Assembly (NCBI RefSeq): GCF_900184255.1
Contig: NZ_LT854636.1
Span: forward strand, 72,074-136,073
Reading direction: 5' to 3'
DNA: 64,000 nucleotides
Source of the DNA: Haloimpatiens massiliensis
Lineage (GTDB): Bacteria > Bacillota > Clostridia > Clostridiales > Clostridiaceae
The first letter of the stretch is position 1. Each line of letters starts with the position of its first letter. The notes under the pieces were generated by a model. It did no database searches, was not told the DNA's origin, and saw only the letters and a list, made by a program, of their open reading frames with translations. Both the position numbers and the translations under genes were made by a program. Of this stretch, positions 1 through 8,852 are shown one piece after another.

Positions 1-35
1 TAACTACTAACAAATATCCTCACCTTCCTAGAAAT

Positions 36-854
36 TTAAAACTTTATTACTCTTACAATATCTAAGGTTTCATTAATATTTATTGGCTTATCCATATCTA
101 CTTCTATAATCTTTAACGCAATTAAATATTTAAAAATGAATAATCCTGTACCAGCCTCAAGATTATAGTTTTTATCAAATACCATTGCAAAATCTCTTAT
201 CGTAACCTTATTATCCTGTAATCCATCAATAAAATTGTTGCTCATATACAAAATATCGTCTTGTGTCAATCCCATATCTTTATAAGAATTTAAAGAAGGA
301 TATATCCATTCAATATTTTTAGCCTTAACAACTGATATTTCTTTATCAGTTACAATCCCCCAATCTATTCCCTTGCTCTCCCAATATCTTCGCTCTATCT
401 CAAACCTCTCAAGTGTAACTTTTTTAGAAAGTTCACTTGATGTTTTAATACTTCTCGCATAGTAATTTCTTTTATTCCCCTCACCTTTTGTAGTTATTAG
501 AAATGTTGTTGATAAAACATATTGAGTATCTGTTTTTTTATTTTTAAATATATCAAAATTTAAATCTGTTTTATTGTCTAAAACCTTATCTATATCTAAA
601 AGTGGATATTGCTCTCTTATATCTATTACACTATCATTCCACTCTAATAAGTAAAAATATCGTATTTCTAAGTCGGTAAAAAAATGATGCATCCTCTGTG
701 TTTTAACTCCAAATACTCTAGTGGCTCTGCCTAATGACGGAAAATCCTGAATTGTAAGCCACGGCTTATAATTCGCTCCTTCTCCTTTTCCTCTACCTTC
801 TTTGATAAGCCGCTCTTTCTTTGCTTCATCAAACGTTAAATTATATTTTGCCAT
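36..854 (-). CDS. tnsA: TnsA-like endonuclease of a Tn7-family transposon, catalytic Asp missing
   Basis: The 272-residue protein aligns along its length with Tn7 TnsA as I remember it: a GRGKGEG / PWLTIQDFPS start, the TDLEIRYF and DIREQYPLL blocks, then LERFEIERRYW and TDKEI. TnsA makes the 5' strand cuts that let Tn7 excise. The glutamate equivalent to Tn7 Glu63 is present (residue 63) and Lys132 is present (residue 137), but the Tn7 STDFL motif carrying Asp114 reads STTFL here (Thr117), and Gln130 is replaced by Ser135. The nuclease may therefore be inactive. The 35 bases after the stop carry a purine-rich RBS-like stretch and a possible TTG start, so tnsB probably follows off-window. The family call is firm; loss of activity is inferred. 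Confidence 0.9.
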   Translation of the reverse strand: MAKYNLTFDEAKKERLIKEGRGKGEGANYKPWLTIQDFPSLGRATRVFGVKTQRMHHFFTDLEIRYFYLLEWNDSVIDIREQYPLLDIDKVLDNKTDLNFDIFKNKKTDTQYVLSTTFLITTKGEGNKRNYYARSIKTSSELSKKVTLERFEIERRYWESKGIDWGIVTDKEISVVKAKNIEWIYPSLNSYKDMGLTQDDILYMSNNFIDGLQDNKVTIRDFAMVFDKNYNLEAGTGLFIFKYLIALKIIEVDMDKPININETLDIVRVIKF

Positions 855-893
855 ACTCCATCCTCCTTACAATTTCCCTTCAATTACAATTAT

Positions 894-1169
894 TCATTTT
901 TTATTTTTCATAATCTTAATAACTTCAATTATTATGCTACTACCATAGATAAAAGAAATAATTAGATTTAAATACGGAGTAAATAACAGTACAAATATAG
1001 TTATAATTAACATTGTTCCTTGAATTGGATCAGATGTATTAACAGAAATTTTTATTTTTCTTTTTTCATTATCATCTTTAAATATTTGTGGAAATTTATT
1101 TTCAATTATTACACATAACAATATAGTCGCTATTGCTGATGGGGTTGTTGCTAAATAAAATTCATTCAT
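894..1169 (-). CDS. Small membrane protein upstream of tnsA
   Basis: A 91-residue protein with an AGGAGG ribosome site directly upstream. It has a hydrophobic N-terminal segment (about residues 8-24), a short charged middle (DDNEKRKIK) and a hydrophobic stretch from about 52 to 83 that could form one or two further membrane passes, ending in KNKK. It is transcribed in the same direction as tnsA, 39 bases ahead of it, so the two may share a transcript. I do not recognise the family. It may be a transposon passenger rather than part of the transposition machinery. Confidence 0.6.
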   Translation of the reverse strand: MNEFYLATTPSAIATILLCVIIENKFPQIFKDDNEKRKIKISVNTSDPIQGTMLIITIFVLLFTPYLNLIISFIYGSSIIIEVIKIMKNKK

Positions 1170-1204
1170 TTATTCTAGCCTCCTTTCATGCTTTGAAGTA
1201 AAAA

Positions 1205-1276
1205 AATAAGAGCCGTTTGTCCATAGGCAAACATCTAATTTTTTTTTAGATATTGCCTATAGCAATGGCTCTTTGT
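1205..1276 (-). terminator. Long hairpin ahead of the tnsA operon
   Basis: An interrupted inverted repeat (AGAGCC, ATAGGCAA and ATCTAA pairing with their complements across a T-rich loop). On the minus strand it ends in GGCTCT followed by a T-rich run, the form of an intrinsic terminator. It lies only about 35 bases upstream of the small membrane gene that precedes tnsA, so it either ends an upstream transcript or acts as an attenuator for the transposition genes. Confidence 0.6.
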
Positions 1277-1294
1277 TTAACATTAATTATTAAT

Positions 1295-1380
1295 ATTTTA
1301 TAACTTTATTATAATTTATATCTGTTTGACCTTCAATAAAATGAAATACCTTTTTAATAAAAAAGTCATGTCATATGAAA
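1295..1380. repeat. Possible TnsB-like sites near tnsA
   Basis: One copy of an AATAAAGT-type word reads on the minus strand (about 1301-1313) and one AATAAAAAAGTC reads on the plus strand (about 1356-1367). The same words cluster at other places in this island. Tn7 ends carry repeated ATAAAGTC-containing TnsB sites, and the Tn7 right end lies upstream of tnsA, so the position fits. Two short AT-rich words alone are weak evidence. Confidence 0.3.
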
Positions 1381-1402
1381 TATTAATCCTTTTCCCTTAA
1401 AC

Positions 1403-1855
1403 CTAATTTCTCTCTACCTTATCGAAACTTGCTAAAAACCTATAATATTCACTTATTTCTCCAATATCCAATGTATCATATACTTCTTTTAAAGCCTCTA
1501 TAAAAACTTTATATTGTTCCATATCATCTTTCGCAATTTTAAAATTAAGTAGTAAACATTCTACAGTTTCTATACCATATTTGAATATTAAGAACTCTGC
1601 TACAGTAATATTTAAAGTAACTTCTCCTTCTTTGCCGTCATTTACTCTAATTAATTTATCTGATATTTGTTCCATCCTTTTAATATCATCTTTTAAATTG
1701 AAGTTGTTAGTCTCAGGCAATTCTTTATTTAAAAACTTTGTAAAAATTTCTACTCCAAGTAGCACAGTATCAATAATATCTTTCCTAATAATAATGTCTA
1801 CTTTTTCCTCAATAAATTTATTATAAACCTTGTTCCTTTTTACAAAACTAAACAT
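1403..1855 (-). CDS. Hypothetical protein
   Basis: About 150 residues, mostly charged and helical. I place the start at the internal ATG giving MFSFVKRN because a GGAGGT ribosome site sits 8 bases before it; the longer frame would put that site inside the coding sequence. It contains no membrane segment, cysteine cluster or recognisable catalytic motif. It lies alone between tnsA and a membrane protein gene in the accessory island. Function unknown. Confidence 0.6.
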   Translation of the reverse strand: MFSFVKRNKVYNKFIEEKVDIIIRKDIIDTVLLGVEIFTKFLNKELPETNNFNLKDDIKRMEQISDKLIRVNDGKEGEVTLNITVAEFLIFKYGIETVECLLLNFKIAKDDMEQYKVFIEALKEVYDTLDIGEISEYYRFLASFDKVERN

Positions 1856-2052
1856 AATCAATACCTCCAATAATCTGATATAATATATTTCAGATAATAT
1901 AAGGCAAAGTCTATGATTAATTCAAGTATATTTAACATTAGGAATGGTTATTTTTGAAAGACTTCATTGTTTACTCCGAAAAACTATAAAACCCTACAAC
2001 AAATGGGCTTCTACTGATAAAGAGTAAACCAATCACTAGTGTTATCTTCTTT

Positions 2053-3351
2053 CTATTTATTGAACACTTTATCCTGTATAATTACCCCCAAAACAAACAA
2101 AACAACTAATGGAAAAGTAATATATTTTGTTACTATTATTATAACTCCAGAAAATAAACTTGATGTAACTGTTACAATAATAATTAATATTAGAATTATT
2201 TTGTTTATATACTCCATTTTAACTTTACTAGTTGCTACTTTAAAATTCTTAATTGTATCCTTAATTGTTAAGCATAAAATCACAAGAGATAATATTATAA
2301 AAAATACTACACTTGCCAATTTTTTGTTACCTTTAAAAAGATAAATCCATATATTCACTGCATTATTCATTAACATATTCATAAAATCACTGACTTGCTT
2401 TTCATTAAAAAGCATATAAATTAAAGGTATTTCAAGTATTGAAACATATAAAATAGTCTTTATTATCTTTATCTTATTTCCGCCATTCCACTGGTTCTTA
2501 ATAATACCAAAGCCTTGTAATATCTCATTTTTTTCATTCTCGATAGCATGTACATATTTTTTATAACTATAATCTGTCTTCAACGTTTCCATTATTGCAT
2601 CTATTTTATCTCCATGTATTTCATATGCTAATTCATATAAATATCTTGTCTTATCAGCGATTGTGGTCATAACAAAAGCAAAACTCAGTATTAAAATTAA
2701 TAGATTTAATACCTGATCTCTATTAAGATTACTACTAAGATAAATACTGTACTGGTAAATATTTAAAACTAAAAAACCTAAGAATATAATAAACCATATA
2801 CAGAATTGACTTAAATATCTATCTAATTTATCGGATTGTGACTCACTATAAAGTAAAATACTAATAAAAAACGTTATAATGAATATTAATCCTGCTACAC
2901 TTATATATTTGTTAGTATCTAAGGATATTGAAGAAAGTATTAATACAGATGCTGCAAATAGAATAACTGGCATAATCAATGTATAAATAATAGATTGTTT
3001 CAATTTCTTCATTGGTTTTATCATAAAGGTAAGAAAATACAATTTCAAAAACCATCTAGAAAGCCTAAAATCCTCATTTTTATAGTTGGAAATTATTATC
3101 CAAAATAAAATAATAAATATGAAAATAGGCATAATCATTAAGTTTAGAAGAGTTACATATTTCATCCCAAAAATCGCACCTAAAGCCATTATTACTATAA
3201 TTCCTAATAATACTCCAAAAATAATTGAAAATACTATTGCATATAGTATCTGAATAACACCTCTTTTAATATTGGAGTTTTTTTCATTTTCAGAAAAAAT
3301 ACTTTCAAAAAATGCTGTCAACATAATAAACAAATCACCAAAAATATACAT
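2053..3351 (-). CDS. Polytopic membrane protein of unknown function
   Basis: A 432-residue protein with about eight or nine hydrophobic segments: a pair near residues 35-85, a pair near 120-165, pairs near 180-240, then three near 310-430. A soluble stretch of about 65 residues (250-310) separates the last group. An AGGAGG ribosome site lies 7 bases before the ATG. Its start overlaps the end of a 49-codon frame, suggesting translational coupling. The neighbour further upstream encodes an HTH protein. I do not recognise the family; membrane effectors are common in phage-defence islands, but nothing in the sequence proves that role. Confidence 0.7.
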   Translation of the reverse strand: MYIFGDLFIMLTAFFESIFSENEKNSNIKRGVIQILYAIVFSIIFGVLLGIIVIMALGAIFGMKYVTLLNLMIMPIFIFIILFWIIISNYKNEDFRLSRWFLKLYFLTFMIKPMKKLKQSIIYTLIMPVILFAASVLILSSISLDTNKYISVAGLIFIITFFISILLYSESQSDKLDRYLSQFCIWFIIFLGFLVLNIYQYSIYLSSNLNRDQVLNLLILILSFAFVMTTIADKTRYLYELAYEIHGDKIDAIMETLKTDYSYKKYVHAIENEKNEILQGFGIIKNQWNGGNKIKIIKTILYVSILEIPLIYMLFNEKQVSDFMNMLMNNAVNIWIYLFKGNKKLASVVFFIILSLVILCLTIKDTIKNFKVATSKVKMEYINKIILILIIIVTVTSSLFSGVIIIVTKYITFPLVVLFVLGVIIQDKVFNK

Positions 3352-3467
3352 TTGAATTCCTCCTGCTTCAATTTATATTCCTCTAAGTTTAAATGGTATA
3401 GTTCCGAATTTAATTCAACGTTATTATAAATCCTTTCTAACAATTTTGATGGAATACTGTTTTTCAT
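3318..3467 (-). CDS. Small ORF overlapping the membrane protein start
   Basis: A 49-residue frame starting MKNSIPSKLLERIY, with a GGAAG ribosome-site-like motif 7 bases upstream. Its last 34 bases overlap the start of the 432-residue membrane protein gene. The N-terminal two thirds is charged and helical; the end is a short hydrophobic tail (CIFLVICLLC). It may be a genuine small protein coupled to the membrane gene, or only a leader peptide. Confidence 0.4.
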   Translation of the reverse strand: MKNSIPSKLLERIYNNVELNSELYHLNLEEYKLKQEEFKCIFLVICLLC

Positions 3468-3544
3468 TTTAATTCTTCCACGTTTTATACTAATAACCCA
3501 CGTTTTATAATTCAAACCATTTGTGCTTATAATCTTTACAAATA

Positions 3545-4879
3545 TTACTCAAATTCCTTTTCTACTAATTCTGTGTGTTTTAAAATATTATGAAAATCAT
3601 TCTTTTTGCCTAAGAGTTCATCTTCCCTTGATACTAATGGATCAAACCAATCTGCCTTATCTCTAATCCATTTTATCCATGATACTATTTCTGTTTTCTC
3701 ATTACTATCAATGGATCCAGTAATATTTTTTTCTAAACGGTCTGCGAATTCTCGCATTTTCCGTGCTTTATCCCAATCAGCAATCATATCTTCTAATCCA
3801 GCAATTTTTACTAATTCTGCTTTTTTCATTTCTTCTAAACATCTTTCTCTTTTCTCTTCTTCCCATCTTCTATTGAATTCTCTGTCCGCTAGTTCTTCCA
3901 GAATATCTAATTTATTAGATATAGCAAACAAATCAAAAATTATCTTTGATAATTGTGTCTCAAGAGGATCTATCTCTAAATCCCTGTACTCAAAACTTTT
4001 ATTTAATTCTTGACCATATGAACTCTTAACTGAAAAAATAAAAATAATCGTTCCTGTTTCTTCACTATTCTCTTTTTCATCCTTTTTCTTCTTTTTGCTC
4101 TTTTTATTCTCTTCTTTTACTTTAAACTCATAAAAGTGTCTACCTACTCTAATATCAGCCACATCTTTTCCCAAATAACCTTGTACTAATATAGAAGCAT
4201 CTAATTCCTCAAGTGCCTTGAATAATGTATTTAGGAAGCAATATACTCTTTTTATATTATTAGCAGAAACATGAATTGGAAGAGATGATTTAAAGTTCTT
4301 ATATAACACTTCTTCACTAGAGTATCTATTTATAAAAAATCTACTTTCTCTTAACTCCTTTTCTTTTTGCTTTCTAACCATCATTTCTTCCTGATGATCT
4401 AATATAAGTTGGTGTGGGTTTCTTAATTGGTTTTTAACTACAATATTATCACATTTCTTTTTTATAAGTATTTTTGTTTCATCCGTTAAAAGACTTAATT
4501 CTTCGTCTTTCAATATTAATAACCTTTCATCATTCAATTCATTAGCATTATACTTATATTTAATAATACTCTTGCGAACAGTTTGAACATATTTACCAAA
4601 AATCTTTGATAATGCTGGCTTTTTAATTTCTTTTCCAGACTTTATTTTTTGCCAGTATCCTTTAGGCGGAAGTGGTATATCTAATTTATTGCATCGTTTT
4701 CTTAATGTTGCTTCAGATATTTCATATCGCTTAGCAATGTTTACTAATGGTTCTTCCCAAACTTCATTATATAATTTTTCCCTTTGTTCTACAGTAAAAG
4801 TTTCGTACCTCATTATTACCCTTTCTAAAATACTAATACTCTCATAATAATCTTCTTTGTATTTAGTATTTCTATACAT
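3545..4879 (-). CDS. Helix-turn-helix protein with lysine-rich C-terminal region
   Basis: A 444-residue protein. Residues about 30-75 form a recognisable HTH block found in mobile-element proteins: LYNEVWEEPLVNIAKRY, then SEATLRKRC and IPLPPKGYW. The middle is charged; residues about 265-275 are almost all Lys, Asp and Glu, and the C-terminal third looks like coiled coil (EEEKRERCLEEMKKAE). It probably binds DNA. The RBS-like AAGGAAAT sits before the first ATG; a second start at MRYETF also has an AAAGGG upstream. It is transcribed toward the small ORF and membrane gene and may regulate them or act with them. Confidence 0.65.
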   Translation of the reverse strand: MYRNTKYKEDYYESISILERVIMRYETFTVEQREKLYNEVWEEPLVNIAKRYEISEATLRKRCNKLDIPLPPKGYWQKIKSGKEIKKPALSKIFGKYVQTVRKSIIKYKYNANELNDERLLILKDEELSLLTDETKILIKKKCDNIVVKNQLRNPHQLILDHQEEMMVRKQKEKELRESRFFINRYSSEEVLYKNFKSSLPIHVSANNIKRVYCFLNTLFKALEELDASILVQGYLGKDVADIRVGRHFYEFKVKEENKKSKKKKKDEKENSEETGTIIFIFSVKSSYGQELNKSFEYRDLEIDPLETQLSKIIFDLFAISNKLDILEELADREFNRRWEEEKRERCLEEMKKAELVKIAGLEDMIADWDKARKMREFADRLEKNITGSIDSNEKTEIVSWIKWIRDKADWFDPLVSREDELLGKKNDFHNILKHTELVEKEFE

Positions 4880-4999
4880 TTATTTGATTTCCTTCATAAG
4901 TAAAACAAAAGCAGACGAAGTAAATTCTTCACCTGCTCTCAACTAAAAATTTAATATACAAATGTTTTATTTTTCAGAATAACCTCTTTATAATATATT

Positions 5000-5342
5000 T
5001 CAATTTTCTATCTTAATATATTCTGATACCCTACTTTTAAGCAATTCGATCAACTCTTCATCCATAAAGGCATAATCATCAGATATATCGAGACATATTA
5101 TCTTTTTATTATAGAGCATATCTCCAAACCTATCCCTAATCCTTCTTAAATGTTTCTTTTCCATTACAAAAATTATATCAGCCCATCCGATATGTCCACT
5201 TACTACCTTAATACGAGCATTTACTTCTGTTCCTCCTGACTGACCTTACATCATATCCATTTACTCCATTGAATATTTTTTCTGCTGTAAGACTGCTCCA
5301 TTTATTTCTACTACATATAAACAATAATTTTATATAAATCAC
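5000..5342 (-). pseudogene. Broken low-molecular-weight phosphatase-like gene
   Basis: Conceptual translation reads KLLFICSRNKW then SLTAEKIFNG and YDVRS in one frame, and NARIKVVSGHIGWADIIFVM followed by EKKHLRRIRDRF and CLDISDDYAFMDEEL in another, matching a compact low-molecular-weight tyrosine phosphatase-like family. The frame breaks near 5,240, where about four extra bases (a TCAG-like duplication) lie between VRS and the expected AGTE. In addition, the Arg of the CX5R phosphate loop appears replaced by Ser. The gene is probably inactive. The start is uncertain; a GTG at 5,342 is possible. Confidence 0.75.
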
Positions 5343-5401
5343 CTTCCAAACAATATAGGAAATCTTTGTCCTCTTATTCCTCGAACGTTGAATCAAAAGT
5401 A

Positions 5402-6736
5402 TTATTCCTTCTCTACTTTATTATTAGATACTGGAATATTTAAATATTTAATTAATTTTTCAGTTGTTGCATTAATTGAATTTCTATTATTAGATATTTG
5501 TCCATTTTCATTCAAAACTCCCCCAATAAATAGAGAATTCAATGTACCTTCATCCGTTTGTCTTTTCCAATCTAATTCCGATAAGGCTAAAGCCACTTTT
5601 CTCATATCAAGATTTTGCTCCCTAGCAATATATCCAATCTTAGCAATAACATATAAACCAGCACCAGTTAAAGAAATATATTCATTCCTTAATTTAGGTA
5701 TTTTATTCAACTCGCCTTTAATCTCCTTAAATGGCCCAACATATTCAAAAATTGTTTTTAAATATGCCGATGTTTGTCTTAATAATCTAGAATATCCTGT
5801 TTTATTAATTGCAAACTTATCTGCAAATGGTTTATCTGCATCTCCAACCCCTAATGCAATGTATGATATCATGTTTTTTAACATATTAAAAGAAATCGTA
5901 GCCTTAGAATTTGGGCCTATGTTATCTAACGGTGAAAATCCAATATAATGTAAATCTTGATGATATAACTGACTAACCATATATGTTTTTTTAGTTAAAC
6001 CTACTAAATCTTTCGTTGCTAAAGATAATGGATCTCTCCCTTTTAATAAAGTATATATAGATCTATCTATTGGCGTTTGATTATTTAAATCAACAAAAAT
6101 ATCTCTAATTTTATCTTTATTTTTTTCAACATAAAAATCAACCCCTATATAAAACCCTGGATTATCTTCACCTAATATTTTATATAATTCATGAATAGCA
6201 TAAGTTCTATGATTTCCATCGCCAGTTTCAAACAATATTTTTTCATCTTCATGAACTGTTGTATTAAAAGGAATAATAATTTCTCCAAATAAAACTCCAT
6301 TAAATAGTTCAATTACATCAAATATCTTATATCTTAAAGACTTAACATCAAATTCTTGTCCAAAAACTTTTTTTATCTCATTTATTGAGGGATATATTGG
6401 TATAAACTCAAATTCTTCTTTTGCCATTACAGTTAATGAAGGCAAAATAAAATCTTCTTCATTTTCCTGTATATATTTCATAATATCTTTTGCTTTTTTA
6501 GGCATAAGATATCTGTTAGTGATACTCTCAATATCTGCTAATAATAATTCATGATTATCAGGTTTAGGTTTTGTGTGCGTTAAATGACGTTTTACATCTC
6601 CAAAACTCATTACAGCACGATATACACATCTTTTGCCTTGTCTGTAAATTTGAACAGGCAATCTATATCCATTGACATCCTTTTTAATAGTAGTTCTCTC
6701 TTCTTTTGTGAAATCATATTTTTTTGTTTTATTCAT
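5402..6736 (-). CDS. DndB-like DGQHR-domain protein
   Basis: A 444-residue protein with the signature GDGNHRTYAI near residue 185 (the DGxHR motif) and the later FVDLNNQTPIDRS block, both typical of DndB/DGQHR-family proteins. DndB is the regulator linked to DNA phosphorothioate modification, and DGQHR proteins are also scattered in defence islands. No dndA, C, D or E gene is visible here, so it is a solitary copy. The upstream region (6,737-6,830) holds a short inverted repeat containing TTACAATTATTTGTAAT that could be an operator. Family call good; role unknown. Confidence 0.75.
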   Translation of the reverse strand: MNKTKKYDFTKEERTTIKKDVNGYRLPVQIYRQGKRCVYRAVMSFGDVKRHLTHTKPKPDNHELLLADIESITNRYLMPKKAKDIMKYIQENEEDFILPSLTVMAKEEFEFIPIYPSINEIKKVFGQEFDVKSLRYKIFDVIELFNGVLFGEIIIPFNTTVHEDEKILFETGDGNHRTYAIHELYKILGEDNPGFYIGVDFYVEKNKDKIRDIFVDLNNQTPIDRSIYTLLKGRDPLSLATKDLVGLTKKTYMVSQLYHQDLHYIGFSPLDNIGPNSKATISFNMLKNMISYIALGVGDADKPFADKFAINKTGYSRLLRQTSAYLKTIFEYVGPFKEIKGELNKIPKLRNEYISLTGAGLYVIAKIGYIAREQNLDMRKVALALSELDWKRQTDEGTLNSLFIGGVLNENGQISNNRNSINATTEKLIKYLNIPVSNNKVEKE

Positions 6737-6867
6737 TTGTATCCTCCATTACAATTATTTGTAATTATATAATACAGTACATACAATCCCTTTGCAATAC
6801 ATTTTTATGTGTACACAAAAAATATGTGTACTAATGTTTTGTGTGCCTATTCAATTCTGATTAAGTG

Positions 6868-6895
6868 AAAGGAAAGTAAAATATTACTTTCCTTT
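6868..6895. terminator. Hairpin between resolvase and DndB-like genes
   Basis: A perfect AAAGGAAAGTAA / TTACTTTCCTTT inverted repeat with a 4-base loop, 41 bases past the resolvase stop. No strong T-run follows on the minus strand, so it may be a weak terminator or a processing site. Confidence 0.45.
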
Positions 6896-6936
6896 GAATT
6901 ATTATTCGTTCTAATTAGCAAAATGTAATATAACAG

Positions 6937-7548
6937 TTATTCTATATATACCTCAAATTCATTAACCCTTCTATAAAAAGTATTTCTTTTCATCTCACAC
7001 ATCTCCATTGCTTGTGCTGCTGTTATGCTACCTTCCTTCCACAATTTATATGCCTTTTCAAATTTTGCAGTGATATTTTGCTTAGGCCTACCAAACTTAA
7101 CGCCTTTTGATAAGGCTACATCAATACCTTCTCTCTGCCGCTTCTTAATATTTTTTCTTTCTTCTTCCGCTAACCATGAAAGTATTTGTAAAACAAGATT
7201 TGTTACTAACTCACCAACTCCACCTAAATCACTATATTTCCTAGTATCTAACAAAGGCATATCCAAAACTACAACATTTATTTTATTATCCATTAGCCAT
7301 TGCCATTCACTTAAAATCATGGCTTTATTTCTTCCAAACCTATCTAACGACTTTATGAATAGTGTATCTCCTGATCTAATGCTTCTTTTTAATGCTTGAT
7401 ATTCTGGTCTATCAAAATCTTTTCCTGATTGCCTATCTATATAAATATCTCTTTCATCAATATTTAAATCCTTTATTGCCTCTAACTGACGATCTATATT
7501 TTGTTCTTTACTTGAAACTCTTATATATGCATAAGATCTTTGACTCAT
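6937..7548 (-). CDS. Serine recombinase of the resolvase/invertase family
   Basis: The 203-residue protein has the usual small resolvase layout: catalytic Ser in YIRVSSKEQN (about residue 12), the SGKDFDRPEYQAL and DTLFIKSLDRFGR blocks with active-site Arg residues, the long E helix, and a C-terminal HTH (SITAAQAMEM ... RNTFYRRV). Length is normal and no motif is missing. It may be a passenger, or may resolve cointegrates made by a replicative transposon; that is notable because the TnsA in this island lacks its catalytic Asp. No res site was identified. Confidence 0.9.
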   Translation of the reverse strand: MSQRSYAYIRVSSKEQNIDRQLEAIKDLNIDERDIYIDRQSGKDFDRPEYQALKRSIRSGDTLFIKSLDRFGRNKAMILSEWQWLMDNKINVVVLDMPLLDTRKYSDLGGVGELVTNLVLQILSWLAEEERKNIKKRQREGIDVALSKGVKFGRPKQNITAKFEKAYKLWKEGSITAAQAMEMCEMKRNTFYRRVNEFEVYIE

Positions 7549-7835
7549 ATCCTACAGTTCCCCCTTAGTTTTATTTCAAAAAGTATATACTTATAATGAA
7601 ATATTTCAAAAATAAATCTTAAACTTATTGAAACATAAAAATTTATATCATTTTTAGTGTTTCTAAAAGTACACTATTTGAAATATCACCTACATCAATT
7701 CGCCTACTAAAATAACCAGTTTAATCTAATCACATCCCTTCATCATTCCCTCCACTCAATTTAACTTATTTATAAACGCTAATTTCAAGTAAATATTATT
7801 AGATCCATTATTTCAGCAATATTTTAATTTCCTAT

Positions 7836-7992
7836 TATCTAACTTCATTTCTCTCCCCTTATACTTAAACAGTTACTGATTAATAAATTAACCCATACTT
7901 AAAGTAATAAGTATAGGTCTTATATATAAAAAACATACCCAGGCTAATATAAAGTATTACATTTATATGGGTATGTGTTTTCTAGTATATTT
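7836..7992. repeat. Direct repeat, copy 1, ending in a hairpin
   Basis: About 157 bases that closely resemble 13,531-13,687 in the same orientation: shared words include ACTTCATTTC, TTAAACAGTTACTG and TATACTTAAAGTAAT-like stretches. It ends in an ACATACCCA ... TGGGTATGT stem followed by a T-run on the minus strand, so it can act as terminator for the gene at 8,062-8,643. The rest of the gap 7,549-8,061 shows no gene. Confidence 0.65.
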
Positions 7993-8061
7993 TTTATTTG
8001 GCTATGTTAGATTAAATTGTTGCTATTAACCTAAATAGAATGAATTAATATGTCTATTGGG

Positions 8062-8643
8062 TTACTTTTCGATTATTTTCCTCTTATTTAAAAAGCAAAA
8101 ATCACAGCATTTATTCCCTGTGCCCAAAGTTCCTGTACGAATGAATTTTATTTTTTTCATTGAACTATAAATTATATGATCTGTATCGCAGAAAATTTTG
8201 CAAAGTTCAGGACAATCATTTTCCTTACATGCATCATACCAGAGACATTTTGTTATGTTATATTTCACTGATGTATTGTCATTTTTCACCACTTCAGTTA
8301 TCCAATTATCACTCTTATTAATTGTGGAAATCATTATTTTTCTAAATATATAAAAAAATCCAGGAATAAACTCAAATGCTGAATATTGCTTATTAATTTT
8401 CTGACCTACAATAGTAAACATATACTTTTCAACCAAACTATATGCTTTTTTCTGTTCACCTAATTCCATTTCTAATACCTTATACAATGCAATCCTTGGA
8501 AGAATTGTTTTTTCAAGTGTTCTCAACTGACTATTACTTTTTCCTACGGTTAATCCAAGTATTGTTTGTAATTTTCTCTGTTGCATATTATAAATCTTAT
8601 TACCTAAACTATCACCAAATTCATTTAATAAAAATTGCTTCAT
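8062..8643 (-). CDS. L-2-amino-thiazoline-4-carboxylic acid hydrolase-like protein
   Basis: A 193-residue protein whose C-terminal half carries the family pattern: ITKCLWYDACKENDCPELC, then FCDTDHIIY, KIKFIRTGTLGTG and CCDFCF. The conserved Cys and His residues are in place. Members are small proteins named after ATC hydrolase, but most, including those in accessory regions, have no tested substrate. The N-terminal half is helical with LRTLEKTILPRIALYKVLE. A second, frameshifted member lies at 10,027-10,633. Confidence 0.75.
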   Translation of the reverse strand: MKQFLLNEFGDSLGNKIYNMQQRKLQTILGLTVGKSNSQLRTLEKTILPRIALYKVLEMELGEQKKAYSLVEKYMFTIVGQKINKQYSAFEFIPGFFYIFRKIMISTINKSDNWITEVVKNDNTSVKYNITKCLWYDACKENDCPELCKIFCDTDHIIYSSMKKIKFIRTGTLGTGNKCCDFCFLNKRKIIEK

Positions 8644-8852
8644 AACACTTCTCCATTTCTCAATTTATAATACAGATAGGACACTTTATAAGAATAATCC
8701 CCATCCTATTTTTCTTATTCAAAAAATGTCTCTTGTAAAACTCTAAAATAGCAATCATCTGTTAAAATTTTCTTCTTTCTTGAACACTAGAAAATTTGAT
8801 ATGTTCACACTACAAACAAGTTACAAAAAAAATTCATTTGTTTTTTTCTCTC

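Noticed and set aside
5388..5948. 186-codon frame on the plus strand
   Set aside because: It lies opposite the DndB-like gene, which has clear family motifs; the plus frame has no RBS or recognisable domain.
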